From Acanthochlamys bracteata (taxonomy: Eukaryota > Streptophyta > Magnoliopsida > Pandanales > Velloziaceae): DNA of 64,000 bases. The notes under the pieces were generated by a model that saw only the letters and a list, made by a program, of their open reading frames with translations, did not search any database and was not told where the DNA came from. The translations under genes were made by a program, and so were the position numbers. Where the stretch lies: assembly GCA_019914995.1 (NCBI GenBank), contig CM034145.1, positions 248,001 to 312,000 of the forward strand. Direction: 5' to 3'. Position 1 is the first letter of the stretch, and each line of letters starts with the position of its first letter. Positions 45,815 to 64,000 of the stretch are shown here, one piece after another.

Positions 45815-46020
45815 GCATTTTTTAAATTACTTTTAAATAATTTTTTTTAAAATAAAATATTTTTATTTTTTAAAAAAGTTATTTTTTATTGTTAAAAAAA
45901 TAATAAAAAATTTTACTATATAAATATTTTTTATATTTTTAAATTTTAAATAGATATTAAAATATTTATAAAAAAATATATTGAAAATTATAAATTAAAA
46001 AATTTTAAAATAATTTTGAG
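45815..46020. repeat. AT-rich MITE-like repeat copy, partial
   Basis: Interior matches the family in reverse orientation (TTTTTTATTGTTAAAAAAAT, TTACTATATAAATATTTTTT, AATATATTGAAAATTATAAA). Ends unclear. Confidence 0.45.
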
Positions 46021-47999
46021 GGAATGGAATTCTTAAGATCCTTGCTCCCTGTTGTATATGTTTGCAATAAATGAATATTGTTTGTTTTGTGTGTGTATAT
46101 GTTCTTTTTCCTTGCCGATGCACTCGGATATGCTTATTTCTTGGATCAGCTTTCTACAGCCGAATATTCTGTTCCTTAAGGCTCGGCTTTTTTTGGATTA
46201 TTGTGGTTAAATAAAAATATTGAAAAAATAAAAGTTTTAGTTTTTATAAAAGCAAGTTTTAGTTTAAAATAATAAAAGTTATAATATTTCATAACGTATT
46301 ATTTATGTATTTTAAAATTTAAATAAAAAATTCTGAAGTACTTCAAAATTGTTTTGAAAACAAAAAATTAAAATCCAGATAAAATAAGTACTTTTAAACA
46401 ATGCAAATAAATATGTTTTGGATTAGTTGGATTTATTGCATTTCAAAAAATGGTTAATTTAAAATTTTAGATTTTAGTACTTGGATTAATTGAGTTAGGA
46501 GAAGGTTGATTTTATAGTTAAAAATTGTATTTTTTGGAAAATGAGTTAAATTTGTTAAGTTAAAATTATTTTTATCTTAATATCTTATTCTTTATATTAC
46601 TCGAGTCTAATGAGTAACTTTGTGGTTTTCATGATGGTTTTGGGTGAACTTGGAAAGGTTATGAGTGCATCGGTTTGGTTTCTTATTCTGGATTTGAAAG
46701 AGCTGGGGACTGGTACCTCTTATTAATTTCTTCTGGCTTAGGGTTTGTTTCTTTTTGACTTCTAATTTTTTTTCTATCTATTAAAATGGTATTTGATAGT
46801 GATTATGACACTAATTTTTATTTTTAAATATTTTTTAATAAACTTTTTATTATATTTAATTTTTTAAAATTTGAAAAGTACGGATGAAATCCTATAGTTT
46901 TATATCTTGAATTTTTAGAAAGTAGATTTAAAAAATTAAAATTAAAATATTTAATAAAAAATAAATTTTATATTAATAATAAAATTTAAAATTAAATTAA
47001 AAAATTGATAAAAAATTTATTTTATTTATTTTATATTAAAATAAATTTGAAAAAAATAAAATTGCCTTTAGAGAATTTAACTTTCCATCAAAACACTGCC
47101 CCACAATTATGAGCGCCAACTAGGCTTGAATGAAAAAGCTCGGATATTCGTTCTAAGAACATTTTAATAGGGATTGTAAATTTTGATCCGATTTGAAAAT
47201 TCAATTCGAAATCGATTTGAAAAAATCAGGTTCGGATTAAATTTTAGTCGCATTCAAATCGATTTCGGATTGATCTGAAACTAATTTGAAAATTTTAAAC
47301 GAATTTAAATCGGATTGTCATTCCTAATTTTTAATGGTAGTTTCGTAATTATGATACATATGATCGGCTTTGTAAAGTTATGGGGCCCATTGTGGTTGCT
47401 GTAATTATCGCTGCGAAAATGCGCGCTCGTTATACTTTACAATAAAACCCTTCTTTGGAGCAGTTTTACAAATAACTCTTCCTGCACAAGTTAACGGGTA
47501 ACGGCAGATTATTCTTATTTATTGGGGTTATCATGACAATAAAAATAATTACATATTATCAAATATTACTATCTATTATCATGATCATCATAATTATTTA
47601 TTGTGATGATACCAAGCTAAACTTAGTTATTATTTTCTTTATTTCTTAACACATTTAACTTATTTCTTATACAAGCACTGCTACTTAAAACAACCATTTC
47701 TCTCACTTATTTCTTACACATTTTGGCTGAAACATTTTTAGAAAGAGCATTAACAGTATCATGCTATGCTGCTCTATATGGAGTTATGGACTGAAAGAAA
47801 ATTTTTTAGAAATTCAAAAATAGTAATTTTTCATAATTTTAAATACTCAAAAATATTATTCGTATATATAACAAAAGCTGAGGGGTGCGTTGTAAATGTA
47901 ATATCTAGGGATATATACCGTTCTTTTTGTCTCTCTTCTTTCGACACTATCGTGAAGACAACGCCGCGGAAAGAAGCTAACAAGCACAAACAAGAGGCG

Positions 48000-54549
<6,550 letters not shown>

Positions 54550-55792
54550 ACTCGCATAAAACAGATTCAGCAGATCGGCAAGCATTCGAGTTATTCCTTT
54601 CGCTTCTGGTGAGCTTTTGTAGGCATTAGGATCTTTTGCGTTTTCATCCGGCTGTTTGTTTGTGTTTTAAGTTTTTTATGTACTATTAAAGCTGCAGAAA
54701 TAATTCATACCTGGTTGGTGCAACATTATGAATTCAGATCAAAAGTTCTTTTTTTTTATAATTTTTTTATTGTTTGAAATTCTTAATCATGTATATGTGA
54801 GTATCAACTTGAGATGATAGCTTCTGCAATGGTTTTTAGAATCATGGCTTTATCTCACCTCAGAATTCGAGCGTGTTGTCGATTCAGAGATAGGACATAG
54901 GACTCGCTTTGGAAGAAGTTGAAGGATCTCAGGTTCTAGAGTCCTTAGTTGCTCAAATTTCTGTAATTCTTTTTAACGTTTTCTTTTTCCCCCTAGAATG
55001 TAAGAATAATATTGTTCAGTAATTTGTTACTTTGTTAATGATTAATGAAACAATTAAGTTATTTAAATCAACACATACATATCTCAAGAATTAGCTGCTG
55101 TTGTTCTGTTCTTGATGTTAGAACATATATATGCAGGTTGATGAAGTGCATATATATGTTGGACATTCTTTGAGAAGTATAACATAACAACAGTTGGACA
55201 TTCTTACCTTTCTCTCAAAATTATTTCAAGTTTTTTGTTTTTTGTTGAAACTCTCTATTTTGTAGTAAATTACTAAATTCTTGATATATGTATTTTAGTT
55301 TAAATAAATTTATTGTTTTCATTAATAATAAGCAATATTATTTTTTCTCTCTTGTTTCTATCATTTGAAAAATAAAATCAACAAATTTCTCCTTAACATT
55401 ATTTATTTTTCTTTTGTTTTTTTAGCAGAACCAAACAATTGTTCGATAATCGTGAAAATTTCATCCCACTAATTTCAACAAAATTCTCCGGCAAGAAGTT
55501 TTACGAAAAACTAATTTTTCGTTCAAGAAACATGAGCATTTCATCTGAGGAAAACAACCACAAATACCAAGATGCATTTGTTGATTCTTCGAAGAAAATT
55601 GAAAGAAAAATACAAGAACATGAAACATGCATGACTCAATTTCTTAGTTTTTCTTCTCTTATAAGAAAAGAAAAGTACATTTATTTTTTTCTTGAAAACA
55701 TTTTATAAAATCAATCTAGTACAACTGCTCCACCCCTTTCTTTTTCCTCCCAGAAAAATAAAGAAAAATTAAATCTTTCTCTTCCTTGAACC
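54550..55792. other. PFP alpha 3' flank and DGAT2 upstream region
   Basis: Contains the PFP 3' UTR, a small perfect inverted repeat at 55123-55159 and a short direct repeat (GTTGGACATTCTT near 55158 and 55193). The 50 bp before the DGAT2 ATG are CT-rich like a leader. An ORF at 55439-55708 has no family features. Confidence 0.6.
55123..55159. repeat. Perfect inverted repeat (13-bp arms, 11-nt loop)
   Basis: ACATATATATGCA at 55123-55135 and TGCATATATATGT at 55147-55159 are exact reverse complements. In a transcript this would form a hairpin; it lies about 570 bp after the PFP stop, so it is probably beyond the 3' UTR. Confidence 0.8.
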
Positions 55793-58700
55793 ATGAATTC
55801 CGGTGAGAACAGCGGCGGTGGCGGCGAAGGAGGAACTCCAGCAGTGTTTAAGGGAACTCATTATTCATTTTTCAAGACGATGGTAGCTCTCCTTCTGTGG
55901 TTGGGAGCCATCCATGTTAACGTAGCTCTCGTTTTTGCTTCTCTATTCTTCTTTCCGGCGAAGCTCTCCGTTGGGTAATGAATTCTCCCATTTTAGCCTG
56001 ATTCTGGAGAAATTTGATTTCTGGTTTTTTTTTTTTTGCAGTGTCTGGCGGATAAATCTGATCTTTGAGTTGTTTGATTGCTTCAGTTTGAAGGGTGTTT
56101 GTTGAATGCTGTTTGCTCAAATTTGTAATCTTTTTAAAGTTATTTGGTTGCTTGAATTGTAGGTTGTTCGCTAAATCTTTTTTTGTTTTCGAGTCAATTT
56201 GACCACAGTTGCTTCCTTAAAATTTGTTCTTGGAGATTTGGTTGCTTTAAATTTGCAGGATGTTTGCTGCAAATATTATCTTTTGAATCATTTGGTTGCT
56301 TGGATAGCAGAGTGTCTGTTGAAAATTCTAATCTTTGAGTCATTTGGTGGATTTCAGGGTGTTTGCTTTGTTGCTGTTCTTTATGGTTATCCCTCTGAAC
56401 GATAAGAACAAGCTAGGGAGGAAAGTGGCCAGGTAATTTCCATGGTTTGTTTTGAGTGGTTTAAGATTTTCTGTGCTTTAGGGATTGAATGCTGTGGAGT
56501 TGGGTTAGTTAGTCATTCTTAGTACTGGAATGTCGAAGTTTGGTGAGTCGCCTCTTTTGGTTTGAGTATGTAGAATGTTTTGAGTTTACTTTACTTTCTC
56601 TCTTTTTGATTTGGCCTAGTTATTAATTGTTACTATTGCTGCAGCTTCGAGGCGTTAGGCATTATTAAGACTACCAATGTATAGTTTTCTGGGGTTCTTG
56701 TAGATTTTCAATAAGTTTGATACAACACCAGAGAGTTATTGCTTGTTGTTGGTTTCAGAGAGTAGCCTTATTTTGTTCAAGGTTTCAAGACGTTTGGATA
56801 GTTTTATAGAATATGTTGTTCTATCAATTAGTCTTGCAGCATTGCTTGTTGGATTAAAACTATGAAAAGCCAATGTTTCCTTTTGATATTTGTGCATTGT
56901 ATAGTGATCTTTTTCTACTTTTTCGCTTGGATGGGAGGAGCAGGTTTATTTGTAAATATGCTGTTGGGTATTTTCCTTTAACGCTTCATGTGGACGACAT
57001 CACAGCTTTTGATCCAAACCAGGCCTATGGTGAGCTACATATGAGTTTTGTAATGTCAGTATTTAGTTTGCTCTTTTCTTATGATATGATGGAGCCGATA
57101 TAGGAATGTAAATACTTTATATGGCAGTAATGGAGAATAGGTGAAGGGTATCGCTGCAGTGAAGAGTATAAAAAATATAGTTAGTCATTATCTTTTACCA
57201 AACTTATATCAGTCATTGGATAGAGACTGGTACTGTTCATGTGGTCATTGAGTGTTCGTGTCTGTATACATCGGAACTAGCTCTGGTTCTCTTGTCAATT
57301 ATTTGTCTGAGATGGTTAATTTGAGTGACTGTGAGTGGCTGATAGTGGGTGATTGAATGCAGTCTTTGGTTATGAGCCACACTCGGTGCTACCTATTGGT
57401 GTTGGTGCTCTTGCTGATCTCACAGGGTTCATGCCAATTTCAAAAATCAAAGTCCTAGCGAGCAGTGCTGTGAGTTTTTCCGCTCCTTTCGATTTTGTTC
57501 CTTCTAGATGATATGTACAGGTCCTTACTGACTCCATTTACCTTGTTCAGGTATTCTACACACCATTTCTAAGGCAGATATGGACATGGCTTGGTCTGAT
57601 TCCAGCTTCCAGGAAGACTTTCCGCAAATACTTGGAAACTGGGTATAGCTGCATTGTGATTCCAGGAGGTGTTCAGGAAATGCTTCACATGGATTTTGAC
57701 TCTGAGGTCTTCTTTTTCTATTATTAACTTGGAAATGTTCTTTGTTCAAGACTTCCTTTCAACGACACAATATGTTTTATTAGTCTGTGTACCTGGGTAC
57801 TGTTTATGTATGTTGGCCAAATTGGTGCTTGTATGTTGTATGCTGACCTCTTGATCAGTTTTCCAACTGCAATCCTGTTAATTGTTCATCCATTTATGTG
57901 GATAGTTGGTATATACGCTGATGCCTCTCTTTCCCTCAAATGCAATAGGTTGCTTTTCTCCAGTCAAGGAAAGGATTTATTCGCATAGCCATAGAGATGG
58001 GTCGACCAGTAGTTCCAGTGTTCTGCTTCGGTCAGGTATTGCTTTATCTTTTGTTTCACGTCCTTTTTCTTCTTTTTCTTGGGGAGAGAACTCTTTTTAC
58101 ATTGATCATCATTTTTTTTCCATGCATTTTTGTTGCTGCTCACTTTTTTCAACTTTGTTTTGCAACTAGAGTTTCGTGTATAAGTGGTGGCGACCTGGAG
58201 GGAAGCTGTTTGTCCAGCTTGCAAGACTACTTAAGTTTACTCCCTTAGTTTTCTGGGGGAGGTTTGGGTAAGTACTTGAACCTTGATCATATGTTACTTT
58301 CTGGTTTTGAATGCTTCTTTATTTCAGGACTAACTGTCTCACTTCTTGTGGTGCAGGACGCCAATACCATTTCAGCATCCCATGCATGTTGTTGTTGGAA
58401 GGCCTATTGAGGTGACAAGAAATCCTAACCCGACCACAGACGAGGTGCAGACCCCTTTACCATGTTTTCGGTCTTGCTGTTCCAATGTTCCTGTCTGAAC
58501 AAAGGGTTATCATGCGTGCTTTTTTCTGTCCTTTCTCTGAATCAGAATTAACATACACTGCTTGTCAGTTGACCTTGTCCCTTTTGGTTTTGGAATTTGA
58601 ATACTGCATGCGTGTTATGTTCTATTAGACTTCACCTTAAGGTTCATTAGGAAACTGTTTCCCCTTTTGTGATACATGATTCCACTAATATGCTACAATG

Positions 58701-58856
58701 GTTGAGATGCTGAAAATTTTATTTTTTTTTTGTTTATGTTTCTTGTGTGGGCAGGTGAATGAAGTTCATAGAAAGTTCGTGACATCTTTGGAGGAATTAT
58801 TTGAGAGATACAAAGGCAAAGTTGGTTATCCTGATCGTCATTTGAGAATACTTTAA
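55793..58856 (+). CDS. DGAT2: Diacylglycerol O-acyltransferase 2 (DGAT2), complete, nine exons
   Basis: Exons 55793-55974, 56358-56432, 56944-57029, 57363-57469, 57551-57706, 57949-58035, 58170-58267, 58357-58444 and 58755-58856 give 326 residues. DGAT2 adds an acyl group from acyl-CoA to diacylglycerol in the ER, the last step of triacylglycerol synthesis. After a Gly-rich start, two membrane segments lie at about residues 28-55 and 62-73. Family blocks follow: YFP (95-97), the EPHS form of the HPHG motif ([14 protein letters not shown], 114-127), [28 protein letters not shown] (184-193), the [10 protein letters not shown] block (209-218), [19 protein letters not shown], and [10 protein letters not shown] (274-283). 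Length and exon pattern are normal for plant DGAT2, which is often linked with unusual fatty acids. Start: the only suitable ATG after the CT-rich leader. Confidence 0.95.
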
Positions 58857-60102
58857 AGTCGCCTGATTGCTACTGTACACCTTTTCTGTTGGTCGGAGTC
58901 ATGCCTCTAGCTTTGATGAAGAACAAGCAGACATAGGTGCCTGTAACATTCACAAAGGCTCTTGATCGTCGCCTTTGGAAGTTGAATACATGATCTGCCA
59001 GCCATCGAATTACACCCAATGTATCATTGACAACGTTAGCTACTTATTAGAAGATTTTATGCTGAAAAAGACTTATGAAAAAAACGCCTCGTTCAACTTG
59101 TATAACTTGTACAGGCTGGATTTAAAAGTTGTAAATATGTATGATGACCATTGGAAAGATTCTAGGTGAATTTTATTTGATGAATTATATATGTTCACAA
59201 GTTCTGATAACATGAACATTCATTGTATTCGCAGATACCTACTGTAAAATCTCACCAGGTTCAAACGGAATATATCATTTTCTTGAAAGAAATTTCCAGC
59301 AGTCACAAAGCTTCATTCGTGCCGAAAAGAGTCAACGGTAAAATTTCCAGAAGAACAGATGCCTCACAGTCATATAATAACAATAATGAGAACTTGTACA
59401 CATTGACATAGATTTCAATTTACTATTTTTGGACATATACAACAAGAGAGTAAATATTTTTGGAGTATAATGCAAACATGAGATGAGATGAGAGGGGTAA
59501 CGGTGTTGGACTCTCTTCCAGTACCCGTTACGCATGCTTAAAAAAATAGGTATGGGACTGATGCGGAATTCCATTTCCAGCATCTACTATGAAGCAAACT
59601 TATACCTAATGGAGATATTAATGTATGTTCTATACTTTATACGGGCTGTCAGATTCCACTTCTGATGCCCTTGACTGTGGTGAGATGGGAGCTATCCGAG
59701 CTCTCATGGTTTCAGCCCCATTCATCAGAGCAAAACACTATCTCAGTTGTGGTGTCTCTGCCTATCATCAACGATGAACTACCTGCAAAGCAATTGATCA
59801 TGCTATACTCAAATACAATACAATATCAAGAACTAAAGATGAAAATTTTAGCATGATCTTGAATCACTGTTAAAGACATTCTTAACTAACCTATAAATTG
59901 CAAAGACGAATACTTGCAAGGAAAGACGAGAATGCCGCTCGAGTGGCAGCAGATCTGTTCTTTGTCCTGCTGCAATTTAAGGATTACCTGCTAAAATCAA
60001 ATTAAGAGAAGGAAAAGTATTAGCGGTTCTGGGTGTTGAGGAAAAATTAAAATGTTAGGTAAGAGGGCATGCCTCATGATTTTAGACAATGGGAGAATTC
60101 AG
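58857..60102. other. Convergent 3' flanks of DGAT2 (plus) and the RRM gene (minus)
   Basis: Two genes end toward each other here. The interval should hold both 3' UTRs; I see no further gene. Short ORFs at 58975-59169 and 59223-59411 have no recognisable features. Confidence 0.6.
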
Positions 60103-61885
60103 TCAGCCTGCTGTTTGGTCAGACACACTGCCTTGTTGGAACTGCTGAGAGCGGACAGGAAGGTAGAACTGAGGCTGGGAACCAGTTGGTGATATCATCC
60201 CTGTTAGGAAACCTAAGAAAGTGTATCACAGGCGCATAAACAAAGAACAAATCGTTGCATGACATAAAATTTGAAGAATAGAGCCCATCTATAAGTATCC
60301 TAAGAAATAACTCTTTATGGAACTCTTGCCTGAGGGATAAGCAGAAGCTTGATTAGCAGGCACAGACCCAGTGTTTGTTCCACCGAGTTGCACCAAAGTT
60401 TGGCTTGGAACTGCGTAGCCTTGAATAGTAGGATAATTATTCTGCACTTGAAATAGAATGAGCCATTTGTGCAAATGGGTAAACAGGCGCACCATTTGTT
60501 CCAGGAACTCTGTAAATCTGAACATACTGCTGGCCCCCATAAAGACTGTTTAAATTCTGAAATATAAGTTATATTAACAATTGGAAAGTGATGTCACCAT
60601 GAACATGTAATCATTAGCAAAAGAAGTAAATGTGCTCATAATTTTTCCCTGACCTGCGTGTACATATAGTCATGCCCGTATGCTGTGTAGCTGCAGAAAG
60701 AAGCAACTCATTGAGAACATTTTATCGAGCAACAGTTAAGTGCAACAACAATTAAAGCTGCATCACTTGCAAAAAAAGATAGCTAAATGAATTCTAAAAA
60801 CAAAATGCAACGCAGAAGCCAAAATCAATACAATTTTATAAGGAAAATACTACAAGGTTGCATGATGACTTACCCATATGGTGGATAAGTGAAACTATGC
60901 TGGTAAGTGTACGGAATATGTTGGTTATAAGCAGAGCTTCCAATATAGCCACCTCTAGGAACTGGCAGGCTTCCAATTAAAGGAACTGCTGGCCTCACTC
61001 TTGCCACTATTAATTGAATAAAGACAAATTTTAAATTGCATATACAAAATTTGGCATAGATATCAAAATTCTAAGAAGATAAACATAAGAGCAAATGTTT
61101 TATCCATTTGGTGTATGATCATGTATAGACAATATGACAATAATCGACAAAACCCAAAAAGACAATTTAAAAAATTGTGTTCAATTTCATAATTCAAACA
61201 GACACCTGATATATTAGGAATGTAAGCACAACACTTCAATGAGACAAGATCATAACTTTCAACTACAACTTATAAAGGTACACTATACTAAGTAACTATG
61301 ACCAAATTTGCACATGTAGAATAAAGGAATGGAGTAGGAACACAAACCATAAGGAACAGGCGATAGCTGAGGACGGCCAAGAGAGGCCAAGTTACAGTTC
61401 GCCTGTCTACCATCAATAGTTGGGCTTGGATCAACACAAGCTCTTTTTGCCGATTCAGGATCACGAAACGTAACCTACATTTTCATTAGAACAAGACATC
61501 AAGCATGTAATACTGGCAATTTCCACACCATTCTACCAATCATTTCTGCCAAATTCGCCTACCAAACCAAAAAATTAATCAACAAAGTCCAACATTCGTG
61601 ACCAAAAACAAAACTTTTCATCGCTGAAACATTGAAAAGCAATTGACTTACAAAGCCATAACCTTTAGAGCGGCCTGTATTCTTGTCAGTAATAACAACT
61701 GCTTCCAGAATTTCGCCGTAAGGCTCGAAGTGACAACGAAGGCCGTCGCTCTGTGTCTCCCAAGCAAGACCACCAACAAACACCTTGGTGTATGTCGTGT
61801 CTCCAAAAGGAGAGCTCAAGTAATGAAGCTCACCAGCAAAACTCCCAAGTGCTCCACCGCCGGCCACCGGGTGTCGGCCGGCCAT
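60103..61885 (-). CDS. RRM RNA-binding protein (plant RBM24/RBM38-like), six exons, frame broken in exon 5
   Basis: Exons (minus): 61652-61885, 61348-61474, 60874-61006, 60654-60690, 60330-60556, 60103-60200. The ATG at 61885 starts [11 protein letters not shown]. One RRM at about residues 32-110 has RNP2 KVFVGGLAW and RNP1 KGYGFVTF split by intron 1, then [17 protein letters not shown]. The rest is Tyr/Pro/Gly/Gln-rich ([32 protein letters not shown]) and should end SVSDQTAG, as in plant single-RRM proteins of the At1g76460/At1g20880 type. Exon 5 is conserved at both ends but changes frame near 60437-60445: read straight, it stops at TAA 60437-60439, giving 216 residues. The total of all exons is 856 nt, one more than a multiple of three, so one base is extra or two are missing. 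Intron 5 has a GC donor (TCAG|GCAAGA). Target RNAs are unknown. Confidence 0.8.
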
Positions 61886-62806
61886 CAAACTCCCGAAAAA
61901 AACTTGCGTTGAACAACCAATCCAAGTTGAGATATAGAATAACAAAAAGTTAATGAATTTGAAAAAAATGAGTTGTTGTATGATCAGACACAGAGCAATC
62001 CAGTTGTCGGTATGAAATATCAAATATTTAAATGGACCATGAATAGAAACAACCCGAACTTTGGTGCCATGATGAATAGAAAAACCCTAACTGTGGTGGT
62101 AGGGGAGAAAGATTGTGTCAAAAGGAGACATGGGTTTGTTGCAACATTACTGGAATATGGTATTATTCCATGAATTAAGTACGAAAAACCAAATAATTTT
62201 GATCGAAATTTTTTTTAAAGAAAATTACGGAAGGGAATGTTTCAATGATTCCTTGGAGAGAGGAGTGAAGAAGAAAGAAAACAGAACAGGGGAGAGAAAG
62301 GAAAGCAAAGCAGGGGAAGGCTAAAATAAAAAAAGGAACACTTTTTTTGCTTTGATTTGATTTTCGTATCGAGTTTGTAGAAAGCTTCACAAAGCAAGCA
62401 AATAGAGGTGTTGGCTCGTGGGTCCCGCACTCTTCTTCTCCATTGATTGATTGTCTTGTTTTTTATTTTGTTTTGCATACGAGAAAATGAAAGTTACATT
62501 CGAAATTTTGGATAAGATTTTGCTATTTCTATGCTGGACTTTCTCTTCAAAGCTTCAAGCTTTCTTCTTACGGATTTCAAAGAACACGTTGAAAAAGCTT
62601 GTACATTCAATTTGTATTCAAAATATGCAACAAGAATCTAATAATAGCAAATTCACTTGACGTCCTTTTGGAGTTTTGACTCTTTAACAGAGCACGCATG
62701 TAGTATTACTCTTCAAAAAATTCCACAAAAGAAACTAGAAAAGAAAATCTATCAATACATATAAAAGAGAAGCCTGAAGTTGTTATCAAGCCTATGATGA
62801 TTATTA
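61886..62806. other. RRM gene upstream region and 3' flank of the next minus-strand gene
   Basis: Both flanking genes lie on the minus strand. The interval should carry the RRM promoter and 5' UTR and the 3' UTR of the TRAPPC11-like gene. Purine-rich 62255-62330 (GAAAGAAA/GGGGAGAGAAAGG) becomes a CT-rich leader on the minus strand. No gene seen. Confidence 0.55.
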
Positions 62807-64000
62807 TCAAGTGAAAAGTTGTATATCTGAAGGGAAAACAAAAATAGAGCTTGCTGCAGGGAAGCTAGATGCAGTTACGTTACCCCTTGGTAGCACCTGA
62901 TGGCCTGATGCCAGCGGAACAAGCTCGTAACTGATGATATGTTCGGTTTTGGGAAGAACAGAAACAAAGTCACTATGAGCCAGGTCCAGTAGAAACAAAG
63001 GACTGCCAGTCGCCAGGAAAATACTTCAAATCTCCTGCAGTAACTTAAGATTTTGAATCCTAAAATGGAATAAGGGAATACCAAGGGTGGAATGCCGAGA
63101 GCACCCTAAGTTCCCAACCAATGGAGGCTTCCCCATGTTCAATCCAACTGAAACGGATGTCAGTTCTTCATAAGAGAATTTCAAAGATTAAGTTTCCAAT
63201 AAGAAATCCACGCTGTTTATAGCACATTCACATTACATGTCTAAAATCGAACCAGTTTGATCTACTACAGACTAGACACTATATACATAGCTGAACTAAG
63301 TCTCCCTCTTTTTAAATACCACCAAGTCCACAAACACAAATGCATACCAAAACCATTTCTCAACAAATAACCAACCTCATACCAAAACCAATCAACCATC
63401 TTCCTCTCAATCCAATAATACTAAAACAAGTGAAACCTACATGGTTCTACGAGAAACTTCATGCAAACATTCCACCTTTCTCTACCCAATCCCTTAGAAA
63501 ACATTCCTCTAACCAATGGCATTGTCAAAATAAGTAATCAGGGTTTCTCTCCATCAATAGTACAAGAACAAAGTGAAACTATATGTAAAGATTCTGTTTG
63601 GCATTGCGTTAGAAAAACAGCTTTTTAATTTTTAATTTTATATTTTCATACATATTTTATAAATATACAAAAAATTTATTTAAAAATTTAAATAATTTAA
63701 AAATATTTTAATTAGCAAATTTCTTATATTATATATTTTTATTATTTTTATAAAAAAATTAATTTATTTTTCATAAAAAAATAAAAATAGTTTTTATTTC
63801 AAAATAATTTAATTTTATAACCACTTCCAAAACGCAGCCTATCTTTCTCTTCCCAATCCCTCAAAAAATATCGTTTTAACCGATACTAATTCAAATCATC
63901 AACAAGGACTTCAAAAGCGAACAAAAACACAGAGAGAGGTTGGCGAGTAATTCCGTACTTGAGATTGTCAACATCATTGCAGGCTTGTACCGGCGTGCCG
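62807..64000 (-). CDS. Probable TRAPPC11 (TRAPP complex subunit), last three exons, cut by window edge
   Basis: Minus-strand exons: 63959-64000 (partial; GTPVQACNDVDNL), 63082-63147 (WIEHGEASIGWELRVLSAF) and 62807-63002 (…LLDLAHSDFVSVLPKTEH, ISYELVPLASGHQVLP, ASSIFVFPSDIQLFT). Phases agree across both introns (2 nt carried each time) and ends are GT-AG. The C-terminal pattern, a short strand then VLPKTEHxxxYxLVPLxxGxQxLP and xSSIFVFPSD, fits the end of TRAPPC11 as I remember the animal protein (LPSTEY…YPLMAGYQQLP…SIFVKP). TRAPPC11 acts in ER-to-Golgi and post-Golgi vesicle tethering. The acceptor of the last exon (GGCAG|TCC) is the least certain point; an earlier CAG would put a stop in frame. 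The identification rests on a short stretch and could be wrong. Confidence 0.6.
63592..63842. repeat. AT-rich MITE-like repeat copy inside the last intron-1 of the TRAPPC11-like gene
   Basis: Left end TGTTTGGCATTGCGTTAG, right end TTCCAAAACGCAGCC, with TGCGTT and AACGCA inverted. Interior TTTTATATTTTCATACATAT and ATTTTTATTATTTTTATAA fit the family. It sits between the two upstream-most visible exons of the gene. Confidence 0.65.

Larger units (their letters stand above)
43199..47999. other. AT-rich intergenic region between NLR3 and PFP alpha
   Basis: Begins with the shared NLR 3' flank (to about 43530). It then holds AT-rich repeat DNA, including MITE-like copies at about 44755-44922 and 45815-46020 and a 732-bp candidate element at 45046-45777. 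About 47130-47330 is a degenerate run of ATCGATTTGAAA/CGGATT-type words, likely an old transposon remnant. TATATATAA at 47863-47871 is a candidate TATA box for the PFP gene, about 130 bp before its ATG. No gene seen. Confidence 0.6.

Noticed and set aside
55439..55708. 89-codon ORF before DGAT2
   Set aside because: Low-complexity Lys/Ile/Phe composition typical of chance ORFs in AT-rich DNA; no homologous feel.
61643..61912. Plus-strand ORF opposite RRM exon 1
   Set aside because: Antisense shadow of a conserved RRM exon.

Overview
The window is nuclear DNA of a flowering plant, most likely a eudicot. Its genes are intron-rich and intron ends are mostly GT-AG. Intergenic DNA is very AT-rich and packed with short repeats. 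The gene families are plant-typical: a vacuolar iron transporter homologue, plant PP7, plant HMG-CoA reductase, an AHL protein, CNL resistance genes, PFP alpha and DGAT2. I cannot name the species from sequence alone.

Layout. 0-10 kb is housekeeping and metabolic. It holds the 5' part of a vacuolar iron transporter homologue (minus, cut by the window edge), a five-exon protein phosphatase 7 gene (minus), a four-exon HMG-CoA reductase gene (plus, head-to-head with PP7) and a three-exon gene for a 104-residue, probably membrane-anchored protein. 10-20 kb is gene-poor. It has one intronless AT-hook (AHL) gene, one small Arg-rich ORF on the minus strand, and many copies of an AT-rich, MITE-like repeat.

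20-43 kb is a tandem cluster of three CC-NB-LRR disease-resistance paralogues, all on the plus strand, with their upstream and downstream flanks duplicated too. In this sequence none is intact. NLR1 has a 7-bp deletion at the start of the LRR. NLR2 has a 1-bp insertion mid-LRR and a 1-bp deletion near its end. NLR3 has a 2-bp deletion and is split by a 2.95-kb solo LTR just before the MHD motif. A degenerate 3.77-kb Ty1/copia element with 148-bp LTRs and a GTCAG target duplication lies between NLR1 and NLR2. All three copies have LDNVW instead of LDDVW in the Walker B (kinase-2) motif.

43-48 kb is AT-rich repeat DNA. 48-64 kb is gene-dense again: a 19-exon gene for the alpha (regulatory) subunit of PPi-dependent phosphofructokinase, a nine-exon DGAT2, a six-exon RRM RNA-binding protein (minus, with a frame break in exon 5), and the last three exons of a probable TRAPPC11 gene (minus, running off the window).

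The genes outside the NLR cluster do not form one pathway. HMGR (isoprenoid supply), PFP (cytosolic glycolysis) and DGAT2 (triacylglycerol synthesis) are all primary or lipid metabolism, but their closeness is probably chance. I found no convincing new biological system. The most informative observations are the NLR cluster decay with a shared Walker B change, the duplicated linker in HMGR, two GC-AG introns, and the frame break in the RRM gene. Exon coordinates were worked out by hand from splice signals, reading frame and remembered family sequences; no alignment was run.
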